From: Mortierella alpina
Taxonomy: Eukaryota > Mortierellomycota > Mortierellomycetes > Mortierellales > Mortierellaceae
Assembly (NCBI GenBank): GCA_029449245.1
Contig: JANATF010000004.1
Location: forward strand, 2,728,001-2,792,000
DNA: 64,000 nt
Reading direction: 5' to 3'
The notes beneath the pieces are model-generated. The model was not told where the DNA came from, did no database searches, and worked only from the letters and a program-made list of their open reading frames with translations. Position numbers and translations under genes: made by a program. Shown here piece after piece: positions 43,213 to 53,624 of this stretch; position 1 is the stretch's first letter; every line of letters starts with the position of its first letter.

Positions 43213-43521
43213 TGCGCGTGTCCCGTGCTCTGGGCAGGCTCTGTGTGGATGGTGGCCTCACGGGTGGTGGCAGGGGATGGGGTGGTGGGGATGGATCCTG
43301 GCTGCGGCTGGCTTCCTGATGGACAGTGATGCGACGCGAAGGATCGAGAGCGGGGAATGAGGAAGTGGAGTGCAGATGCATGCCATTTGAGTCGGGTGGG
43401 GACTGCTTTTTCTTACATTAATCCATTCATACACATGCACAGCTATAAAAAACCCACATATTTTTGACCATTGGTGCCTGCACTACGACGACTACTGTCA
43501 GTTCGCTTCCCAGCCTCACGT
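43213..43521. other. Intergenic: VPS5 promoter
   Basis: 309 bp upstream of VPS5. G/T-rich on the plus strand (GGTGGTGGGG runs at 43263-43292), and so C/A-rich toward VPS5. No gene is supported. Confidence 0.4.
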
Positions 43522-46191
43522 TCACTCCTTCGGCTCCTTGGCCTCCTTGGCCTTCTTACTGCGAGGTGATGCCACGGCTACGGGCTCCGCGCCAGCCTCG
43601 TCCTCCTCATCCATGGCGCTTGCAGTGCGGCCCTTGGCCTTCTTCTTGGGCGTCGTCAGCTTGGCTGCTGCAACAGCTACGGCACCAACCGTCGAGGCCT
43701 TTGGGCGACCGCGCTTGGCTGCCTTCTTGACAGGAGCATCCGTCTCCTCCTCAACCAGAGTGGTGACAGACGAAACCTCAGACACGAGCAGAGCCTTGGC
43801 GGTCTCCTTTGCCTCAGTCTCCACCACTGTTGTTGACTCGATCTCAGTCACTCTCTTGGACGATTCCTTGGAGGACTCCACAATCTTGAGTTCATCAACA
43901 GTCTCGACCACCTTCTCCTCTGCAATCTCGAGTACAGCTGTCTCAACAACCTCTGGGACACGGACTCCGTACACACGCACACGCGACACGCCACCATCTA
44001 TCAACAAGGGAGGTTGTCCAAAACGATGAGTTCCATGATTCACAAGGATAGCATGACAAGTGCGTGCACCTCCTCTGGATCTTACCGGGGAAGATATGAA
44101 GGCGCACGTGGGAGTAAGGCTCGCTATTGGCACTGAGGCTGTAACTGTTCTTTTTGTCGCCCTTCACTTCCGACTTGGTCAGGAGGCTGACCCATTTGAC
44201 CTCTGGGTCGAATTGAACATCGTTCTAACGCAGTTGATGTTCAGTTTTTTTTTAAAGAAAGATCCCCAATGTTAGAACCCAGTCAGCTTGCGTTTCCATA
44301 GTACACTGCTGCATAGTAGATGTGGGCACACTCCTTACATATTCGCTCTTGCACGCTTCCAGAGAAACAGCCTGGGGATTGTTGCCCCTAAAGTGCGTAG
44401 TGTCAACCTCAAGCGTTTGCAACAGGCCAGTGGTTCCCAGCTTGATCTCGACCCAATCGTGGTGTCCATCAGTTCGAGAGCGGCGAGTTTGCCATCCATC
44501 GCGGGTATTGACGCCAGCGGTAGGGAGGATAATGTTAGAGGGCTTGCCATAGCGGTCATCGCTCGTCTTGATCACGCGTCCTCCACTGGAAAATGAGGCT
44601 AGGTCAAAAACGGTTTTCTCATCTGGGAAGATGGGGGATACATTTCCGAAAACTCGAAGGCGAGCCTATAATCACCACAATTTCAAACGGGCGACAAAGA
44701 TGCTGTCATTAGTGATCAAACATAATAAAAAAATATCTAACACATGGCAATCGATGCTTCCGCTTTTTCAACATACAATTCCTCCGTCAGGGTACATGTT
44801 CAGCTTGATATGGGTGTAGGTTGCGTCGGAAGCCTTCAGTCCGTAGTAATGGTGAGAGTTGCCGCTCAGGGGAACCTTTGGCAAGATCTCTTTCCACTAT
44901 TCATGAACCAAAAAAAACACGAGGCTATTAGAGAGTGCAATTCAGTCGCTACTTCATCAAGTTGCGAGTTCACCTTGAGCATCAGCACAAACCTCGTATT
45001 TCTCGCTGACGCCCTTGACGACAAGGCAAGCCTCGATTGAGGCGTACGCAGGGTGGCTTCCATCAAAGAACGAGGTGTCAATATCGAATCCAGCAACTGT
45101 TCCAGCGCTTGCGAGTTGAATCACAGCCGTGTGGTGGGTCTTCTTGTTGTGTCGTCTATCAACGTTCAAAATGTTCAACGTAAACTGCCGCGTTAATGGT
45201 TTGTATCCCACATCGAGATCTTTGGCCTCAAGACATTGAATAAAGGTAACCGCACTGTCAGTCTTCCATGGAAAGACGTTGCGCTCGTACCTTGTCTCCC
45301 AGCCATCCTATGTGGATGATTTGCAATGTAGAACGTACGTAATGGGGGATATTGCGATCAGTTATTAAGGAAAGGCAAGCGGGTACGAAAAAAAGGTGAA
45401 TGGCGCCTCCCGGAATGGAGCAAAACCCACTTTCAGAGAAGGTTTGGTTCCACGAGGGGTTCCCCGTGCTTATTTTCGTAGATTACCTTCCAGAATCCAC
45501 TGGCTGTCTCCCGGTTCTTATCCTCGATGGCCGGTCCATCCTTGATCAAGTGGAAGCCCTCACCAAAGAGATCATCTGAAGTCTCGAGAACCTTGCCGCC
45601 CTTAGCGGATGACGCCAGCTCTACGATATGTTGCGTGCAAATAGGGAGCGGCCATAAAAGTTAGAAGCTGCAAGTTACACTTCGTCATCTTTTTCTGTTT
45701 GAGTTCAACAGGCACTGGTAACGGAGTTGCCGCTAACGGTCTCTGGTCCAGTACAAAAAAACTGCTGCTGGACGTTGCAGGTCATGGCGAAAACGAGGGT
45801 CTTGCACTCGGGTTGAGCCTCATTGTGTTTTGTTGTTTAGAAACCCCTTTTCATTCACGCGTCATTTGGCTGGAAAACGCTCCCGCTCTTCTTTGTCGTA
45901 GCTTTAGAGTCCTTCCTTTCCCTTTGTTACACTGTGAAAGTCCTCTATTATTCGCGTCCTTGCCATGGTGTATGATGCAGACTTGAATGGCGCCTTTTGA
46001 AGCACGGGACGACGAAACAGAAAGACAAGAGGAGGGGAGGGATGCCATGCGAACACGAAAATACATGGATGAATATTTTGAGACAATAACACGCACTACT
46101 CACCTGTATATTTCACAACTAACGCCTCCTTGTCACTAGCATCCAGCTTGAAGTGCTTCTCGTCCTGTTGTCTGCTTTGGACTTGACCCAT
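43522..46191 (-). CDS. Allantoicase with a C-terminal basic, AT-hook-like extension
   Basis: Hydrolyses allantoate to ureidoglycolate and urea, a purine-catabolism step (DAL2/ALC family). Exons 46191-46104, 45620-45487, 45307-44993, 44896-44777, 44665-44339, 44224-44086, 43997-43522; 532 aa. Two allantoicase repeats are visible: DGWETRYERN...FDIDTSFFDGSHP...WKEILPKVPL...HIKLNMYPDGGIARLRVFG, and DGWQTRRSRTDGHHDWVEIKL, TLEVDTTHFRGNNPQAVSLEAC, HVRLHIFPDGGVSRVRVYG. These fill about 375 residues, near the normal length of roughly 340-350. The other 150 residues form a Val/Glu/Thr/Ser-rich segment, then KRGRPKAS (AT-hook core GRP), KKKAKGR and KKAKEAKEPKE. That tail suggests nuclear location or DNA contact and is not part of the known enzyme. 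The intron-3 donor is GTTTGT. Confidence 0.9.
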
Positions 46192-46596
46192 GATGTCTTT
46201 CTTTGGCGATGAGTTTGATTGTTGGAGCAAAGAAAGGATGTGTATGATGTGTTCACACAAAATATGCCCGCCATTTTACTCAAGGGCTCAGAAGAAGTAT
46301 TAAGGGGTCCTTCACATCAGCAGGCATGTCAAGCGTGTGCTGTATTACCGTGTCAACGGTGAAAAGGCTCGCAAGCTGCAATCCCACGTCTCCACAGCCA
46401 TCAGAAAAGACGGGCTCTTGTGTACTTCAGGCGATCCTTGTATGTAGACAATCCTGCGTTGCCTAGTCACCGGATATGATTACTTCATGTACATAAGGGT
46501 TTTATGCCAATTTGGGTCTATTCAAACTATCCCCTGCCTACTTTGTCTCCACTTCCTCTGTTATTGATGCTGATGAGAGTGCCCCACAGCAGCAGA
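46192..46596. other. Intergenic: allantoicase promoter / RAB11 3' flank
   Basis: 405 bp. I did not find a clear cluster of GATA motifs that would be expected of nitrogen-catabolite control. No gene is supported. Confidence 0.4.
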
Positions 46597-48088
46597 TTAG
46601 CAGCATCCATTGCCAGCTGGCTTGTCCTGGGGGGTCGGTGTTATGCTAATGGAAGCGCCACCTCCTGCCTTCAGCTCGTCCTTGCCGCCTTCCTTGGGCA
46701 TGTGATTCGTAACAACCTTGTAAATCTGCACAGTGAATAGACAAAGAAAGAGAAAGGTGAGTGCTTACTCTCTATGAATCGGTTTTTGTATCACTTTCCT
46801 GGTGAATGCACAACACCGTACCTCTGTCAGCAGGTTTGTGAAGGCAATATCAACGTTGGTAGCATCCAAAGCCGAAGTCTCGATGAACATGAGTCCGTTC
46901 TCCTCTGCGAACCCCTTGGCCTCCTCAGTATGAATCGAGCGCAGGTGCCTCAAATCGGACTTGTTACCGACCAACATGACAATGATGTTAGAGTCTGCGT
47001 GCTCACGAACCTCGGACAACCACCTGGAGACGGACTCGTAGGTGCCGTGCTGGGTGATATCGTACAACAACAGAGCTCCGACAGCGCCACGGTAGTAGGC
47101 CGAAGTAATGGCTCTGTAACGCTCCTGGCCAGCTACACAATGCAATAGTATGTCAATAATAGCAGGTATGTAAGTCATCTGCAACAGCCCTTCCGCAAAA
47201 CTATCGCAATCGTGAACACGAAGCTTCGGGCGTACCTGTATCCCAAATCTGGGCCTAGATGGTAAAGAAAAGCAAGGTGAGTAGAGAATAAAGTTGTACG
47301 AATCTCTCTTCTTGCATGCCTTTCGATAATCCAGAAGAATGCACCGAAGTCGAAGGAGCGAAAAATAGACAGTAACGCGGGGCAGTGCTGCTGAGGCAGA
47401 GCAAAGGTGTTCAAAGACGAAGGGGAAAGACCACGAGGGGGTTGCAGTTTGTCATATTCAAATCCCGGACGATTGAGCATACAACATCCCCTTCTGCCTT
47501 TCGCCTTCTCCTGTGGGCTGTTCTTCGATCGCGTGTTGTGATATCTTTGTTAAAAAGCAGACATGTGCACAGGTGTGTAGAGTTCACGAGTCCACAGCCA
47601 ACTTTCTCCAAAGTATGATAGCGGGGTAGGGGGGGGGGACCTCTCTTCCCTTTTCAACAAGGCAGCAGCACCACTGGTCTACTGCCGAGTGTGGACTATG
47701 AAAAAGGCACCTTTTGTGCATCCTTTGCTTCATCTGAGTTTTCCGTTGCTCATGCCGCTCGAGTGTATGTATGCGCGTCAATGAAGCTGCCTTGACTGAA
47801 AGTCGTTTCCCCTTTCATTGCCTGTTGTTCACTTGTATGAGCAGGCGACAAGGCTCGAGCTCTGAAAAGATACGTGAATAAGGAGATGTGAGATGGACGT
47901 CCTACCTTGATCATCTTGCCATCCTCGACTTGGACAGTTCTTGCGCCAAAATCCACGCCGATGGTGGATTTGCTCTCGAGGTTGAAGTCACCGCGGGTGA
48001 AGCGGCTAAGCAAGTTGGACTTGCCGACACCCGAGTCGCCGATGAGGACGATCTTGAACAAAAAATCGTATGCGTCGTTCTGAGCCAT
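46597..48088 (-). CDS. YPT31: Rab11/Ypt31-type small GTPase
   Basis: Controls exit from the trans-Golgi and recycling endosomes. Exons 48088-47906, 47254-47236, 47132-46822, 46725-46597; 213 aa. Motifs: P-loop GDSGVGKS (residues 17-24), switch I STIGVDF, G3 [21 protein letters not shown]4 NKSD and G5 ETSAL. The C-terminus PAGNGCC carries a double-Cys prenylation signal. The sequences [13 protein letters not shown] and LRHLRSI match the Rab11 subfamily. Exon 2 is only 19 nt (AQIWDT plus one base) and supplies part of the conserved G3 motif between two introns. The second intron is about 100 nt and the first about 650 nt (47255-47905). Confidence 0.96.
47236..47254 (-). other. 19-nt microexon of the Rab11/Ypt31 gene
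   Basis: The sequence GCCCAGATTTGGGATACAG lies between acceptor ATCTAG and donor GTACGC on the minus strand. It supplies A-Q-I-W-D-T of the nucleotide-binding G3 motif; skipping it would shift the frame and abolish the GTPase. Confidence 0.85.
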
Positions 48089-48749
48089 GATGGGAAGGTT
48101 TCGTGGGAGGAGTGAGGATGGGAGCGGACGAGGGATGAAAAGATGAAAAGATGGAAGAATGGGTCGGGAAGAAAAAGAAAAAGGATGGAAAATAGAAAGA
48201 GAGCAAACAAGACACAAGAAAAAGCACACCTCTGTGCTTTCCCTGCTGGTGCCACGACCCACCCCTCACTCCTCCTCACCCTCTTCCTTTGACTCTCTCA
48301 CTCACTCTCTCTCAGTCTCTCTCTCTCTCGTTCACTCTCTCTGTATGTATGTCTCTCACCACACACCCCTCCCCTTGCCTAGTGTTTTTTTTTTGGTGTC
48401 TGTGGTGTAGGCCCAATGAGGACGACCCCTGGTCACTGCACAGAGAGGAAACGTGTCCTTCTTGGCCCCCCCTTCGCTTCTCTTGTCTTGTCATATCATG
48501 CACGTTCGGGCGTATTACTGCTCCACTTCTATGATGGGATGACCCACTTGCTCAGTACAAAGACGTCGCGTTTCTACACTTCTACACTGTAGCGTATAGA
48601 GGTGTACACTCCAGTGCAGTGAGACAGTGATCCCAACGACTGAATGACGCTTCGCCACGGCTCACAACCGCGATCTCGTTCACAGCCACAGCCAGTTGCA
48701 CGCGCACCCACATGCACCGCGTTGCTTGACCAGGCTGCTGCAGCGACAG

Positions 48750-48788
<39 letters not shown>

Positions 48789-49236
48789 GCGAAGGGCCAT
48801 GCGGCCTGTTTGGAAATGAGCGTGCGCGTCCATGGGAGCCAAGAGAGGAGCCAGGAAAGAGAGGACACGAAGCAAGGCTGCCTGCCCGCCTCGTGGACGA
48901 GAGAAATGCAGCCCCGCCCCTCTGTGCATTTTTGATGCTCGTCACTTTGCATTTCCTTTCTTTTCAGCTCTCTTCTCTCTCTCTTCTACCTCCCTCTGAC
49001 TCCCTCTCACTCTCTCTCTTGCTTCGCTCTCTTGTCTTTTCCCTCTTGACTCTCGGGTCTTCCACGCCTTCATTGTCCAGTGCGCCGTAGCCCTACACCA
49101 ACTGCATCTCCATCGTCGTCGCCCATTCCTCGCCTGTCCTCATTCTTCTCACGCTGTCGCACCCACTCCCGCTACATCCACTCTCCAGGGTCCTCCCTCC
49201 GCCTGAATCACTAGTGCGCATCGCCCTTCCCTCCAT
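48089..49236. promoter_or_regulatory. Divergent region: RAB11 (-) / kinase (+), CT-rich
   Basis: 1.15 kb between divergent starts, with extensive C/T-rich sequence on the plus strand (48270-48370 and 48955-49060) and a long TC microsatellite at 48752-48785. The tracts generate repetitive shadow frames (RERERE or SLSLSL). Probably promoters and long 5' UTRs. Confidence 0.55.
48752..48785. repeat. TC dinucleotide microsatellite
   Basis: About 17 uninterrupted TC units between the RAB11 and kinase genes. Likely length-polymorphic. Confidence 0.9.
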
Positions 49237-52200
49237 ATGGCCTCTATTCCAAGCTCAGCTCCCTCAGAGGCCGGGGTCGAGGGCGGAGTCAGACCAGCCA
49301 ACCACGCTGCACATGCAGCCAAAGCCGGCTTCAACCAGGCCGTTGGAGGACGCCAGCAAGCGTCTGCCTGTCCAGGCAGCGAGGGCGAGCGTGAGAACGA
49401 CGACGATGCGCTCGTGCCGTCGCTCTTCAAGGACACGCCGTCCACCTCGGCGTCAACAGCTGCACCCAGTGCTCCAGCAAAGTCTAACTGGGATGCGGCA
49501 TTTTACAGTAATACACCCACCCCCAAGCCGCCTCCGCGCCTCGCCCCCATGCCCCGATCGCCTCCACCTTCCTTAGTCATCCAGACCCAGCTCAGCAGCC
49601 CCAGTCCTGCCACGCCAGGACACCACGCCGGACAATCGCCCAACCCCACATCCAGATATGCGTCTGCCTATCACGCCCACAACCGCTCAGTCTCGCAGAG
49701 TCAGGCCCATTCGAATCATGGCAACAACATCTTTACACACGCTGCAGGAGGCTCGCCCAGTCTGGCAGCGCTTGCCACTTCTGGCGCAGAACAACCCCCT
49801 GTAGGCATCATCCTCAGCCAGGAGCGGATATCAGACGAGCCTGCAACCACAAACACCACCATTGCCGCCGCAGCGACAGCCATCTCAGGGGGACATCCCC
49901 GCTCACACTCTATCCTGACCCACACGTCTCCGGCAGCTGCACGGTCTGCATTTTCCCCACACAACAGCTCACATCGTCATTCTCAAGCTCAACCACACCA
50001 GGAGTATCAGAGCCTTCATCATCACCACCATCATCACCATCAACCTCCCCTTCAAAATCCATTGTTAACCCCTTCGAGCTCGCAGACTAGCTTGTTTTCA
50101 AATCTTCCCTCGCCCTTGCCCCGATCCAACCACTCGTCCTCGTCCAATATCTTTCATGACCCTCCTCCTGCCCACCTGGCAGTCGCAAGCTGGGCGTCCT
50201 CTCAGCCCGTCGGCTCTGAAGCGGGTAGCAGTGATCGTTCGGAGCTGAATCCTGCACGCCTATCGACTCTCGATGGCTCTGCTCTAGGTTCTGGAGCGGG
50301 GCAGCGCAAAATCTATCCTGGACTCAAAAACACGATAGGACCTTACAAGCTGCTGCACAGCATCGGCCAAGGCAGTTTTTCGGAAGTAAAATTGGCTATT
50401 GACACGCGGACCAGCGACCATGTGGCCATCAAGGTAGTCAGCCGGGCTATGATCCAGTCAAGCGAACGTCTAGGTATAAGTGTACGGAGAGAGTCGGATT
50501 TGCTCAAGGTAAGACTCGGAATGAACCACTCAGTGAATCATCCATGTGCCGAAGAGGAGGAAGAACAGGAAGAGGAGGCGTGCAGAATGTCGAGAAGCCT
50601 TGCCGTACGGCTCTCGAATCCCTTTCGCTTGATCATGCTCCTCTCCTAATGCAATATCTCGTTCATGGGGTCCTCCATGGGGTCCTCTGTGCACCTTCTG
50701 GATGCCTCTGTGAATCTTATTAATGCTAACCTTTACCCCATGTTTCATTTTCATTCCAATGTCTCCCATCCAGTCGATCCACCATCCAAACATTATCGGA
50801 TTCCGCGAGGTCGTTGAGACATCACTGCAAATGTGCATCGTTCTGGACTATGCCTCAGGAGGGGAGTTATTTGAGTTTGTAGCCGACAAAAGAGCCATGG
50901 CATCGGAGCAGGACATGCAGTACATCTTCGCGCAGATCGTTGATGGTAAAGAACTCTAGCCGACTTTGGAACTGTCGCCCAACCCGACTAACGATCTAGA
51001 ACGTCTCCTTCACGGAACTCACCCGCCTTGTTTTTGGAATATGCCTAAAAAATAGCCGTTACCTACTTGCATCAGCACAACACTGTACACAGGGATCTCA
51101 AGCTTGAGAGTAAGTTGCAGGACGCTCGTTGAACTATTCTTAGTTTGAAAATCCTTTTTTTTTTTATCTTCTTACTTTGTATCGCGTGAGGACAATACCA
51201 CAAACGCACTTTTTTTATCAATATTACGCCGAGGTTTTGAGTGTCGCTGCAGTGAAATGTGCCCCCCAACTCCAGAGTGGCGCCTCAGGACTTTCAGCAT
51301 CTATTTATGACTTTACGACACGAAAGTACGTCCATACTTCCGCCGCAGAAAATTCGACGCGTGCGGAGGGGATCGCGACCTTTGTTTAAAGGATAGACTA
51401 TTGTATCGACCTTAACGTGCGCCATGATGGGATATTTCAGTTCAGCTTTGTTCTCAACCGTGACTTGTGAAAGCCTTTTTCTTAAGACTACTGGCAATTT
51501 CAAGGATTCTCTCCACCGCGCTCAACCAGGTCTTACGGATCGTCTTCAGTTCCAGCATTCTTTCTCTGAGTTATAGTGTCTCGAAAGATTGCGTTCAGTC
51601 GTACATGCTCCTAATGTCATTTCTTTCATTTAGATGTACTGCTAGAGCCTCGTAAAGGAGCTCCGCTGCGACCCAATGTCAAACTTACAGATTTCGGACT
51701 CGCCAAGGTGATTGAACAGGAGGCACCACTGTTAACGACCCGCTGTGGATCCGAGGACTATGCGGCACCAGAGATCATTTTGGGACTGCCCTACGATGGA
51801 CGTGAGGCCGATATTTGGTCTCTTGGCGTATTACTCTACGCATTATTGGTCGGATTCTTGCCCTTCAATATGCGCCCAGGGATGAGTCGAAAGAGTTTTC
51901 TGAGTGTGATAGCCCATGCGGAATTTGGGTTTCCTGGCGAGAAGGTGGTGTCTAAGCGGACGAGTTTGATGAAGTTGCATGAGCGATCACTGTCGTCTGC
52001 CAGTACAGGCTCCTCCTCTTCGATATCAACCGCCACCCCTGCGGCCCCAGTAACAATTACATCTGCAGCAGCATCCTATTCAGATAACGGCACATTGCTG
52101 CCTGCCGCCCCCATGGACGCTATTGCAGCAGAGGACACCGCTGTAGCAGCGTTTGTGGTACCAAGGATGCGAGGCGTGAGTTCGGTTTCGAATGAATCCA

Positions 52201-52316
52201 AGGATCTGGTGAGGTGGCTGTTGCAGACGCAAGGGTCAGCACGACCGACGGCACGTCAGCTCTACGATCATCCTTGGGTGGCTGCTGGCAGAGAGGCTAA
52301 ACTGGATTCAGCCTAA
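49237..52316 (+). CDS. CAMK-like serine/threonine protein kinase
   Basis: Exons 49237-50508, 50774-50945, 51056-51109, 51634-52316; 726 aa. Residues 1-360 are Ser/Pro/His/Ala-rich and disordered, with an eight-His run. The catalytic domain starts at IGPYKLLHSIGQGSFSEVKL with Gly-rich loop GQGSFSEV and Lys in VAIKVV. It continues SIHHPNIIGFREVVE, HRDLKLENVLLEP (catalytic Asp), LTDFGLAKVIE (DFG), RCGSEDYAAPEIILG (APE) and DIWSLGVLLYALLVG. The order is complete, so it should be active. The late catalytic domain is interrupted by a Ser/Ala/Thr insertion of about 85 residues before LVRWLLQTQGSARPTARQLYDHPWV. The closest known subgroup is uncertain. The third intron (524 nt) splits the HRDLKLEN motif. 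Confidence 0.9.
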
Positions 52317-52550
52317 ACCATTCGCGCATGGTCGCCAAGAAACAGGGTATCAGGTTTTGTATACCCTGGACTTTATATTCTGTGCCATATTTTTTTGCTT
52401 CTTCTTTGTCGTCCCAGCTCTCGCTCAAGCGCCTTGTAAACCCTCATATTGTATAAAATAAACTGCCAAACTGATGTCGCGTAGAACACTCAACGCCTTG
52501 CACTGCGGAGAAAGAGGATCGATGCCCGCAGCACGCGGTATTAGTGTCTG

Positions 52551-52576
52551 TTTTTTTTTTTTTTTTTTTTTTTTTT
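52551..52576. repeat. Poly-T tract (26 nt)
   Basis: An uninterrupted T run about 140 bp upstream of the dehydrogenase start. Such tracts commonly act as promoter poly(dA:dT) elements in fungi. Confidence 0.9.
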
Positions 52577-52630
52577 GGTTCTCACGAGGATGTTCGATAT
52601 AAAAAAGGTGAGGTTTTGCCGGACTGATTT

Positions 52631-52684
52631 CTTTGCAACAAACTCTTTCCTCTGCAACAACCTCTTTACTCTGCAACAACCTCC
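52631..52684 (+). repeat. Three-copy 17-nt direct repeat in the 5' UTR
   Basis: Units of the form CTCTGCAACAACCTCTT occur three times in tandem (the first is TTTGCAACAAACTCTTT) just upstream of the ATG at 52719. They contain repeated CAACA/CAACAAC words, so the leader is probably unstructured. Confidence 0.75.
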
Positions 52685-52718
52685 TCACTACCACTCACAA
52701 ACTCATCCAGAGCTCAAC

Positions 52719-53624
52719 ATGGCTGTCAAAATAGGCTGGATTGGACTAGGCGAGATGGGCCTCGGCATGGCCGTCAACCTCCAGAAGTACCTCGCCTCTC
52801 AGTCATCACACCTCACGGTGTGGAACCGCTCCCCGGGCAAGACCGACATCATCCAAAAGCAGGGCGCCCACGTCGCCAGCTCGATTGAAGACGTTGTCTC
52901 CAGATCCAATGTCATCTTCACGTCACTCTCCAACGATGCCGCAGTCGAGAGCGTTTACTCGCAGCTATTTGCTCTTTCCAGCCAGACTCAAGAACCCCTC
53001 ATCTTTATCGAGACCTCGACCATCCACCCGTCGCTGGCTACCAAGAATGCGCAGTTGTTCGCCTCGTGTCCGCAGCACCGTTATTTGCAGTGCCCCGTCT
53101 TTGGTCGCCCCACGGCTGCGCAAGCTGCACAGCTGGTGTGGATCACGAGCGGCAGTGCGGATGCGATTGAAAAGCTAAAGCCGTACTTTGGCTCTATGTC
53201 CAAGAGCATTGTCGATCTCAAGACGACGGACGTGAGCCGGGCCAGTTCATTCAAGCTGATTGGAAACTTTTTCGTTGTCGGGATGATTGAACTCATGGCG
53301 GAGGGTCTGTCCTTGGCGGAGAAGGCCGATGTGGATCAACAAGCGGTGCTGCAGCTGATTGAGACTTTTTTCCCCACGCCCGCTTGGATCGGATACAGCC
53401 AAAAGATGGCCGAGAACTCAACGTCCAAGGCAGGGGGCTTCGCAGTCGATCTGGGATTGAAGGATGTGGGCCACATGAAGCGATTGGCAGCGGACCACGG
53501 TGCAGTGTTGCCGACGGCAGATTTGGCTTACAAGCACCTAAAGATTTTGCACGACCAAGGCAAGGGCGATCAAGACTGGAGCAGTTTAATCAATGTGTTA
53601 CGCGATGCCACACCTTCTCAGTAA
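52719..53624 (+). CDS. 3-Hydroxyisobutyrate dehydrogenase-like oxidoreductase
   Basis: Intronless, 301 aa; beta-hydroxyacid dehydrogenase family, NAD(P)-dependent. MAVKIGWIGLGEMGLGMAVNL opens the Rossmann fold (GxGxMG), then TVWNRSPGK, VIFTSLSNDAAV, CPVFGRPTAAQAAQLVWITSG (the substrate-binding block, diverged from the usual GPVSGG) and KLIGNFFVVGMIELMAEGLSLAEKADVD with the catalytic Lys in KLIGN. No targeting peptide precedes the fold, so it is probably cytosolic, unlike mitochondrial HIBADH. The exact substrate is open (glyoxylate/succinic semialdehyde reductase-like or a fungal-specific member). Upstream it has a poly-T tract and a tandem-repeat leader. Confidence 0.88.
   Translation: MAVKIGWIGLGEMGLGMAVNLQKYLASQSSHLTVWNRSPGKTDIIQKQGAHVASSIEDVVSRSNVIFTSLSNDAAVESVYSQLFALSSQTQEPLIFIETSTIHPSLATKNAQLFASCPQHRYLQCPVFGRPTAAQAAQLVWITSGSADAIEKLKPYFGSMSKSIVDLKTTDVSRASSFKLIGNFFVVGMIELMAEGLSLAEKADVDQQAVLQLIETFFPTPAWIGYSQKMAENSTSKAGGFAVDLGLKDVGHMKRLAADHGAVLPTADLAYKHLKILHDQGKGDQDWSSLINVLRDATPSQ

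Larger units (their letters stand above)
52317..52718. other. Intergenic: kinase 3' flank and dehydrogenase promoter
   Basis: 402 bp with a 26-nt poly-T run at 52551-52576 and, downstream of it, three tandem 17-nt CTCTGCAACAACCTCTT-like units before the ATG (listed separately). Confidence 0.6.

Noticed and set aside
48574-49090. Frames rich in RERERE or SLSLSL
   Set aside because: Produced by the TC microsatellite and CT-rich promoter sequence.
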